This document shows positions 34,278-42,071 of a stretch of 42,071 nt of DNA, in pieces. How positions within the stretch are numbered: the stretch's first letter is position 1; the number at the start of each line of letters is the position of its first letter. Position numbers and translations under genes: made by a program. Source of the stretch: Stutzerimonas stutzeri (GTDB lineage: Bacteria > Pseudomonadota > Gammaproteobacteria > Pseudomonadales > Pseudomonadaceae). The DNA is taken from NCBI RefSeq assembly GCF_024448695.1, contig NZ_JAMOHY010000028.1:1-42071 (forward strand). The letters are read 5' to 3'. A model generated the notes under the pieces. It was not told the origin of the DNA, did no database searches, and saw nothing but the letters and a program-made list of their open reading frames with translations.

Positions 34278-35101
34278 CGTCCAGTGGCCGCTGGCGCCTG
34301 ACGCTGCTCCTGACGGGGCTGCTGCCGCAACCGGCGCTGGCCCACGGCCTGTTCGACGGACACTTCGTCGAGCGCGCGCCACTGTTCATCACCGCATTCA
34401 TCCTCGCCACGGCCTGGGGCCTGTACATACTCGGCAGCCGGCGCATTCCGACCCGGCGCAGCGAAGCCGCCTGGTTCCACGCGGCCATGCTGCTGGTGGC
34501 TTTCGCCGTGTTTGGCCCCATCGACGACTGGGCGGAAACCAGCACCAGCTGGCACATGACCCAGCACATGCTGTTCATTGTGGTAATCGCGCCCATGTGG
34601 GCACTGGCGCGACCTCTGCCGCAATGGCGCGCCGTCACCGGTCGCGTGGCACAGCCGGTGTGGAGCACCATTCTGCGCTGGGGGCGCTATCCGGTGGCGC
34701 TGGCGATGCTGCACGGCGCGATCATCTGGATCTGGCACACCCCAAGGCTGTACCTGCTCGCGCTGGACAATCTCTGGTGGCACGCCATCGAGCATGCCTG
34801 CTTCCTGTTCACTGCCTGGCTGTTCTGGTGGTCGACCCTGCGCGCCAACCCAAAACAGGTGCCACAGGCCCTGATGGCCAACCTGCTCACACTGATGCAT
34901 ACCGGGCTGCTGGGCGCTCTGCTGACGTTCGCCAGCACACCCTTCTATGGCGAATCCCGGGACGTAGCCGACCAGCAACTGGCCGGGCTGATCATGTGGG
35001 TGCCGGGCGGCTTGATCTATCTGCTGGGCGCCGGCTGGATCACCTGGCGCTGGCTGAAACGGATGTGGCGACGGCAGGAGGCCGGCGCCTTATCGCGATA
35101 A
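34274..35101 (+). CDS. ctaG: Cytochrome c oxidase assembly protein CtaG (caa3 type)
   Basis: A 275-residue polytopic membrane protein of the caa3_CtaG family, needed to assemble the copper/haem centres of caa3 oxidases (known in Bacillus). It has a signal-like N-terminus (LTLLLTGLLPQPALAHG) and about six to seven helices. Conserved features are WHMTQHMLFIVVIAPMWALA and the His residues in HTPRLYLLAL, WHAIEHACFLFTAWLFWW and LMHTGLLGALL. Two starts are possible: 34274 gives a 4-nt ATGA overlap with the preceding gene, and 34268 adds two residues. It is the last gene of the oxidase operon. It is unrelated to the Cox11-type CtaG. Confidence 0.93.
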   Translation: MTSSGRWRLTLLLTGLLPQPALAHGLFDGHFVERAPLFITAFILATAWGLYILGSRRIPTRRSEAAWFHAAMLLVAFAVFGPIDDWAETSTSWHMTQHMLFIVVIAPMWALARPLPQWRAVTGRVAQPVWSTILRWGRYPVALAMLHGAIIWIWHTPRLYLLALDNLWWHAIEHACFLFTAWLFWWSTLRANPKQVPQALMANLLTLMHTGLLGALLTFASTPFYGESRDVADQQLAGLIMWVPGGLIYLLGAGWITWRWLKRMWRRQEAGALSR

Positions 35102-35144
35102 GCGCTGCAGGCTGAGATTCTTGTAGGAGCATAAGCGCCGCGCC

Positions 35145-35396
35145 TCAATCGCTTTTCTTGCGAATCCAGTACAGGTAGGTGCCTTCCTCTGCCTGCTGCT
35201 CGACCAGATCATGGCCAAGGAAAACGCAGAACTTGGGAATATCGCGCTGGGTAGACGGATCGGTGGCGATGACCTTGAGCAGCTCGCCACCGCCCAGGGC
35301 ACGCACCTTGTTGTGCAGCATCATCACCGGCTCGGGGCAATTGAGGCCGCTGGCATCGAGCACCGCATCGACGGGCAGTTCGGCTGATCGAGACAT
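35145..35396 (-). CDS. TusA/SirA-family sulfur carrier-like protein
   Basis: An 83-residue protein of the TusA family, which carries sulfur as a persulfide for tRNA thiolation or molybdenum-cofactor chemistry. The signature [19 protein letters not shown] with the single reactive Cys of CPEP is intact, and the rest fits the two-layer fold ([31 protein letters not shown]). The start at 35396 has GGAGTCTGT just upstream; a longer in-frame extension to 35543 is unlikely to be translated. A similar gene sits next to acnA in P. aeruginosa. Whether it is TusA itself or a paralogue is uncertain. Confidence 0.9.
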   Translation of the reverse strand: MSRSAELPVDAVLDASGLNCPEPVMMLHNKVRALGGGELLKVIATDPSTQRDIPKFCVFLGHDLVEQQAEEGTYLYWIRKKSD

Positions 35397-35619
35397 ACAG
35401 ACTCCAGAAAAGAGGCCGGCATTGTCGCCCAGATGCCGCGCAGCGTCACCGCCCGGATATCCGCAATTGACACAAAAACCAGGCTTCATGATCGCGAGGG
35501 GAACCCCCGGGTGGCCGGCCCTGTCCAGTAAACACATGGCCAAACAGCCCCTCAGAGACTAGATTCAACCAAGGCCCCGACCTCAGTCAGCCCGACCGTG
35601 CGGGCGCAAGGAGAGACCA

Positions 35620-38298
<2,679 letters not shown>

Positions 38299-38308
38299 CC
38301 GCTCGCTG

Positions 38309-38335
38309 GCAACGCCTGCGCCCTGCAGGCGTTGC
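38309..38335 (+). terminator. Strong hairpin after acnA, without a T tract
   Basis: An exact 11-bp inverted repeat, GCAACGCCTGC (38309-38319) and GCAGGCGTTGC (38325-38335), with a GCCCT loop, lies 10 bp after the acnA stop codon. It is followed by AACACTGACC, not Ts, so it may protect the mRNA 3' end or act in Rho-assisted termination. Confidence 0.55.
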
Positions 38336-38363
38336 AACACTGACCCGTTGGTCCGATTTTTAC

Positions 38364-38390
38364 CTAAGTTGTTGGTTTGACTGCCGATAA
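38364..38390 (+). promoter_or_regulatory. Sigma-28 (FliA)-type promoter of aer
   Basis: CTAAGTTG (38364-38371) is followed, 11 bp later, by a perfect GCCGATAA -10 (38383-38390), matching the FliA pattern TAAAGTTT-N11-GCCGATAA at five of eight -35 positions and all eight -10 positions. Transcription would start near 38396, giving a leader of about 120 nt before the aer ATG. Chemoreceptor genes are commonly FliA-dependent. Confidence 0.75.
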
Positions 38391-38516
38391 AGGGCTGGTC
38401 GAACAGGCATTATCTTTTGACGTCAATCCGCAAGCACTCTATAACTGCGCTCCAAGAGTGCTCTATCCCCTATATAAATAATAAAAAATAATCAGACTGC
38501 CAGGCGTCCCTCCCGC

Positions 38517-40085
38517 ATGCGAAACAACCTGCCCATCACACAGCGCGAATACGCGTTCCCGGACCAGCAACGGCTGATTTCCACCACAGACCTCAAAGGC
38601 CAGATCACCTACTGCAACGATATCTTTGCGCAAGTCAGCGGCTTCGAGCGTAGCGAACTGATCGGCGCGCCGCACAATCTGATCCGTCATCCAGATGTGC
38701 CCGCTGCCGCATTCGCCCATATGTGGGCGACGCTCAAGGATGGCCGGCCCTGGATGGGCATCGTCAAGAACCGCCGCAAGAATGGCGACCATTATTGGGT
38801 CAACGCCTATGTGACACCGATACTGGACATGCAACGCCAGGTCACGGGCTACGAATCGGTGCGCACCAAACCGACTCCCGAACAGATAAAACGCGCCGAA
38901 GCACTTTATGCACGGCTCAATGCCGGCAAGCGCGGTGTGCCATTGCGGGACACATGGATGCCTTTCGTCGTCGGCTGGCTACCCTTCATCCTCACCAGTC
39001 TGATCGGCTTCGCAGTGGGCGCCTGGCTTGATCATGCCTGGGCGTTAGTACTGGCTGTCGGGCTTTCCATTCCGCTGGGTCTTGCTGGCCGTCACTGGCA
39101 GATGCGCGGCACGAACCGCCTGGTACGCCTGGCTGAGCAATCACTGAGCGACCCGCTGATTGCTCAAATGTATACGGACAGCAGCGGCGCCGAAGCCCGG
39201 CTGGAGATGGCAATGCTTAGCGAGCATGCACGCCTGAAGACCTGCCTGACACGCCTGCAGGACAGTGCCGTACAGCTTCAACAGCAAGCCATGCGTGCCG
39301 ATGAGTTGGCACATAGCTGTTCCGGCGGCCTGGCGCGTCAGCAGCATGAAACCGAACAGGTGGCCACGGCAATCAACCAGATGGCCGCAACCACCCAGGA
39401 AGTAGCCGGCAATGTGGCGCTGACTGCCAGCGCCACTGAACAGGCCAGCAGATTAACCAGTCAGGGGCGCGAAACCAGCGCGCAAACCCGCAAGGCCATT
39501 GAATTGCTGGCCAACACCGTGAGCGCAGCCGGTGATGCCGTTACCGAACTGGCACGCAACAGCGATGAAATCGGCACGGTGGTGGATGTCATCAAGGGCA
39601 TTGCCGATCAGACCAATCTGCTCGCACTCAACGCCGCCATTGAAGCCGCACGTGCAGGGGAGTCCGGGCGCGGCTTCGCGGTGGTTGCCGATGAAGTCCG
39701 CCAGCTGGCCCAACGTACCGCAGCCGCCACCGGGCAGATCCATCAGTTGATCGAAACACTCCAGTCCCAGGCACGCCAGGCTGTGGAAGCCACCGCGCAG
39801 GGCAAAGCCCAGGCAAGTGTGGGCGTGGAGCAGGTAAAAGAGGCTGACCAGGCACTCGCCGGCATTGGCGCCGCCGTGGAAAGCGTTATCGACATGGCGA
39901 CACAGATCGCTTCAGCCACCGAGCAGCAAAGTGCAGTGGCCGATGAGATCAGCCGCAACGTCAGCAATATTGCCCGTTTGGCCGATCAAACCCTGGGAGA
40001 CGCGCAGAGCACAGCGCTGCTTTCCGAGGACCTGGCCGCAACCGCGCAGGCACAGAACGAACTGGTGGAGCGCTTCAACCGCTGA
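38517..40085 (+). CDS. aer: Aerotaxis receptor Aer (PAS-methyl-accepting chemotaxis protein)
   Basis: A 522-residue chemoreceptor that directs swimming toward favourable oxygen or redox conditions. The N-terminal PAS domain (about 1-125) has the Aer signature [20 protein letters not shown], with [34 protein letters not shown] and [16 protein letters not shown]; in E. coli Aer this domain binds FAD. Two closely spaced membrane segments follow (about 143-185), without a large periplasmic domain. The cytoplasmic signalling domain contains the highly conserved hairpin tip [20 protein letters not shown] and [15 protein letters not shown]. It has a sigma-28 promoter. The ribosome-binding site is weak. 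It converges with the hydrolase gene, their ends abutting. Confidence 0.97.
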   Translation: MRNNLPITQREYAFPDQQRLISTTDLKGQITYCNDIFAQVSGFERSELIGAPHNLIRHPDVPAAAFAHMWATLKDGRPWMGIVKNRRKNGDHYWVNAYVTPILDMQRQVTGYESVRTKPTPEQIKRAEALYARLNAGKRGVPLRDTWMPFVVGWLPFILTSLIGFAVGAWLDHAWALVLAVGLSIPLGLAGRHWQMRGTNRLVRLAEQSLSDPLIAQMYTDSSGAEARLEMAMLSEHARLKTCLTRLQDSAVQLQQQAMRADELAHSCSGGLARQQHETEQVATAINQMAATTQEVAGNVALTASATEQASRLTSQGRETSAQTRKAIELLANTVSAAGDAVTELARNSDEIGTVVDVIKGIADQTNLLALNAAIEAARAGESGRGFAVVADEVRQLAQRTAAATGQIHQLIETLQSQARQAVEATAQGKAQASVGVEQVKEADQALAGIGAAVESVIDMATQIASATEQQSAVADEISRNVSNIARLADQTLGDAQSTALLSEDLAATAQAQNELVERFNR

Positions 40086-40769
40086 TCAGAGCGACTGCAG
40101 GAAATCGGCGATCCGCTGCGCAGCACTGTCGAGGTGCTGATCATGGGTCAGGCCCGAGCGTTTCAGGGGTTTCAGATCATGGTCGGCAGCGCTCAGCCAG
40201 TGCATTTCAACTGCTGGTGACAGCGCGTAGCCGGCCACAGTCTGGCGGTCACCGAGGGCGTCGCGCTCACCCTGAATGATCAGGGTGGGCGTGCGCAGTT
40301 CGGCAAGATGCGCTACCCGTGGCTTCTCCAGCTTGCCTGCAGCATGAAAGGGATAACCCAGGCAGATCAGCGCATCGGCCTGCAACCCGTCAGCCAGCAG
40401 GCTGGCCATTCTTCCCCCCATGGACTTGCCGCCGATGGCCAGCCTGCCTGCGGTCTGCTGTCGCACCAGAGCATGCACATCGCGCCACTGCTCCAGCAAC
40501 CGGGGCTGTGGATTCGGTAGCCGCCTGCGCCCATCGAGCCGCCGCGCTGCCATGTAGGCAAACTCGAAACGAACCACCTCGATCCCACGCGCCACAAGGC
40601 GCTCGGTCATCGCCTGCATGAACGGGCTGTCCATCGGCGCGCCTGCCCCGTGCGCCAGGATTAAGCTCGCAGAGGCCTTATCACGCGGGCTATCCACCCG
40701 GACAAATGGAATTTCAACCCCCTGCGTGTATTGATCCCGATCAATACCGGCCACTTGCCCTTTCCCCAT
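40086..40769 (-). CDS. Alpha/beta hydrolase family protein (KANL3/Tex30-like)
   Basis: A 227-residue cytoplasmic hydrolase of unknown substrate. The oxyanion segment [19 protein letters not shown] and the nucleophile elbow GGKSMGGRM (Ser in G-x-S-x-G) are clear, and an acid/His pair is likely in GERDALGD and SAADHDLKP. This is typical of the small alpha/beta hydrolases annotated as KANL3/Tex30-like in Pseudomonas. The ATG at 40769 has GGGGGCAAGC upstream. Its first codons contain a perfect Anr/Fnr site that probably serves the divergent ccoN gene, so the true N-terminus might lie further in; no better ATG exists before the catalytic core. Confidence 0.88.
   Translation of the reverse strand: MGKGQVAGIDRDQYTQGVEIPFVRVDSPRDKASASLILAHGAGAPMDSPFMQAMTERLVARGIEVVRFEFAYMAARRLDGRRRLPNPQPRLLEQWRDVHALVRQQTAGRLAIGGKSMGGRMASLLADGLQADALICLGYPFHAAGKLEKPRVAHLAELRTPTLIIQGERDALGDRQTVAGYALSPAVEMHWLSAADHDLKPLKRSGLTHDQHLDSAAQRIADFLQSL
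40731..40744 (+). promoter_or_regulatory. Perfect Anr/Fnr box upstream of ccoN
   Basis: TTGATCCCGATCAA is an exact match to the Fnr/Anr consensus TTGAT-N4-ATCAA. It is centred 113 bp before the ccoN start codon. If it acts from -41.5, transcription of ccoN would begin near 40779. Anr activation of cbb3 oxidase genes under low oxygen is well known in Pseudomonas. The site lies within codons 9-13 (IDRDQ) of the divergent hydrolase gene. Confidence 0.85.
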
Positions 40770-40850
40770 GCTTGCCCCCGCTTTCTATTGAAAGAAACAA
40801 CTGCTTACACGCAACAAAAAACGCTCATTACCGTGGATGGAAGCCCATAC

Positions 40851-42071
40851 ATGAACACAGCAACCAGTACCGCCTACCAATACAAGGTGGTCCGCCAATT
40901 CGCCATCATGACGGTGGTGTGGGGAATCGTCGGGATGGGGCTCGGCGTTTTCATCGCAGCACAGCTTGCGTGGCCCGGACTTAACTTCGACCTACCCTGG
41001 ACCAGTTTCGGGCGCTTGCGACCCTTGCACACCAACGCGGTGATTTTCGCCTTCGGTGGCTGCGCATTGTTCGCGACCTCCTACTACTCCGTCCAGCGCA
41101 CCTGCCAAACCACCCTGTTCGCACCGAAACTGGCCGCGTTCACCTTCTGGGGCTGGCAACTGGTCATCCTGCTGGCCGCGATTTCCCTGCCGCTGGGCTT
41201 TACCAGCTCCAAGGAATACGCGGAACTGGAGTGGCCGATCGACATTCTGATCACCATCGTCTGGGTGGCTTATGCGGTCGTCTTCTTCGGCACGCTGGCC
41301 ACGCGCAAGGTCAAACACATCTATGTCGGTAACTGGTTCTTCGGTGCCTTCATTCTGACCGTCGCCATTCTGCATGTCGTCAACAACCTGGAAATCCCGG
41401 TCACGGCGATGAAGTCCTACTCGATCTATGCCGGCGCAACCGATGCGATGGTGCAGTGGTGGTACGGCCATAACGCCGTAGGCTTCTTCCTGACCGCCGG
41501 CTTCCTGGGGATCATGTACTACTTCGTGCCCAAGCAGGCCGAACGTCCGGTGTATTCCTATCGCCTGTCGATCGTGCACTTCTGGGCGCTGATCACCGTG
41601 TACATCTGGGCCGGCCCGCACCACCTGCACTACACCGCGCTGCCGGATTGGGCGCAGTCGCTGGGCATGGTGATGTCGCTGATCCTGCTGGCGCCAAGCT
41701 GGGGCGGCATGATCAACGGCATGATGACCCTGTCGGGCGCCTGGCATAAGCTGCGCAGCGACCCGATCCTGCGCTTCCTGGTGGTTTCGCTGGCGTTCTA
41801 CGGCATGTCGACCTTCGAAGGTCCGATGATGGCCATCAAGACCGTCAACGCCCTGTCTCACTACACCGACTGGACCATCGGCCACGTACACGCCGGCGCC
41901 CTCGGCTGGGTAGCCATGGTATCCATCGGCGCGCTGTATCACCTGATCCCGAAAGTGTTTGGTCGCGAGCAGATGTACAGCATCGGTCTGATCAACGGTC
42001 ACTTCTGGCTGGCCACCATCGGCACCGTGCTCTACATCGCCTCGATGTGGGTCAACGGCATCGCCCAGGGT
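40851..42071 (+). CDS. ccoN: cbb3-type cytochrome c oxidase subunit CcoN (partial, runs off the window)
   Basis: Catalytic subunit of the high-affinity cbb3 oxidase, used for respiration at low oxygen. The first 407 codons are present; the 3' end lies beyond the window. Characteristic segments are [14 protein letters not shown] (low-spin haem His), [20 protein letters not shown] (CuB His), the [20 protein letters not shown] region with further His ligands, and [12 protein letters not shown] (haem ligands). GGATGGAAG precedes the ATG. A perfect Anr box upstream suggests oxygen-limited induction, like the P. aeruginosa Cco2 operon, although which paralogue this is cannot be settled. The genes ccoO, ccoQ and ccoP would be expected to follow. 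Confidence 0.97.
   Translation, partial: MNTATSTAYQYKVVRQFAIMTVVWGIVGMGLGVFIAAQLAWPGLNFDLPWTSFGRLRPLHTNAVIFAFGGCALFATSYYSVQRTCQTTLFAPKLAAFTFWGWQLVILLAAISLPLGFTSSKEYAELEWPIDILITIVWVAYAVVFFGTLATRKVKHIYVGNWFFGAFILTVAILHVVNNLEIPVTAMKSYSIYAGATDAMVQWWYGHNAVGFFLTAGFLGIMYYFVPKQAERPVYSYRLSIVHFWALITVYIWAGPHHLHYTALPDWAQSLGMVMSLILLAPSWGGMINGMMTLSGAWHKLRSDPILRFLVVSLAFYGMSTFEGPMMAIKTVNALSHYTDWTIGHVHAGALGWVAMVSIGALYHLIPKVFGREQMYSIGLINGHFWLATIGTVLYIASMWVNGIAQG

Noticed and set aside
38428..38437. TTGACGTCAA palindrome upstream of aer as a possible Anr/Fnr site
   Set aside because: The half-sites are separated by 2 bp instead of the 6 bp between TTGA and TCAA that Fnr/Anr needs; it lies downstream of the predicted sigma-28 start.
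40992..42002. A 336-codon minus-strand frame opposite ccoN
   Set aside because: Shadow; the plus-strand frame carries the CcoN haem and CuB motifs and simply lacks its stop because the window ends.

Overview
The window looks like a chromosomal segment of a Pseudomonas species. The evidence is GC-rich coding with many antisense shadow frames, the order smc-zipA-ligA, an acnA-aer-cbb3 oxidase neighbourhood like that of P. aeruginosa, an a-type flagellin with flaG-fliD-fliS, and scattered GTAGGAGCGGGC-type REP palindromes. The species cannot be named from the sequence alone. No tRNA, rRNA, CRISPR array, insertion sequence or prophage was seen.

Layout. (1) 1-1290, plus strand: a terminator from an upstream gene, then a Xre/ParS-type antitoxin and RES-domain toxin pair with its own promoter. 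(2) 1292-5541, minus strand: fliT-like, fliS, fliD, flaG and fliC, with a sigma-28 promoter before fliC and a strong terminator after it. (3) 5769-18960, minus strand: a flagellin-glycosylation island of ten genes, in part AT-richer than its surroundings. (4) 19564-28219, minus strand: ligA, zipA, smc and moaA, separated by REP/BIME-rich spacers. (5) 28452-35101: a K+ channel, then a caa3-type cytochrome c oxidase cluster (CopD/HemJ-like protein, subunit II with cytochrome c, fused subunits I+III, a small membrane protein, CtaG). A DUF2231 membrane protein sits on the opposite strand within it. (6) 35145-42071: tusA-like, aconitase acnA, aerotaxis receptor aer with a sigma-28 promoter, an alpha/beta hydrolase, and the start of ccoN, which runs off the window.

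The most unusual part is the island at 5.8-18.9 kb. It encodes a glycerol-3-phosphate cytidylyltransferase (CDP-glycerol), a CDP-glycerol glycerophosphotransferase-like protein, a CMP-sugar synthetase fused to an RraA/aldolase-like domain, and a protein whose C-terminal half resembles the sialyl motif of GT29 transferases. It also encodes an ATP-grasp/HAD fusion, a PLP sugar aminotransferase, a GT2 enzyme and a four-module glycosyltransferase of 1176 residues. Taken together (inference), they could build a flagellin glycan that carries a CMP-activated acidic sugar and a glycerol-phosphate group. Neither the usual upstream flagellar neighbours (flgK/flgL) nor the downstream one (fleQ) is present in the window, so the flagellin block appears relocated or duplicated.

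The right half is respiratory and redox-related: two different haem-copper oxidases (caa3 and cbb3) lie about 7 kb apart, separated by tusA, acnA, an aerotaxis receptor and a hydrolase. A perfect Anr/Fnr box upstream of ccoN lies inside the first codons of the divergent hydrolase gene.
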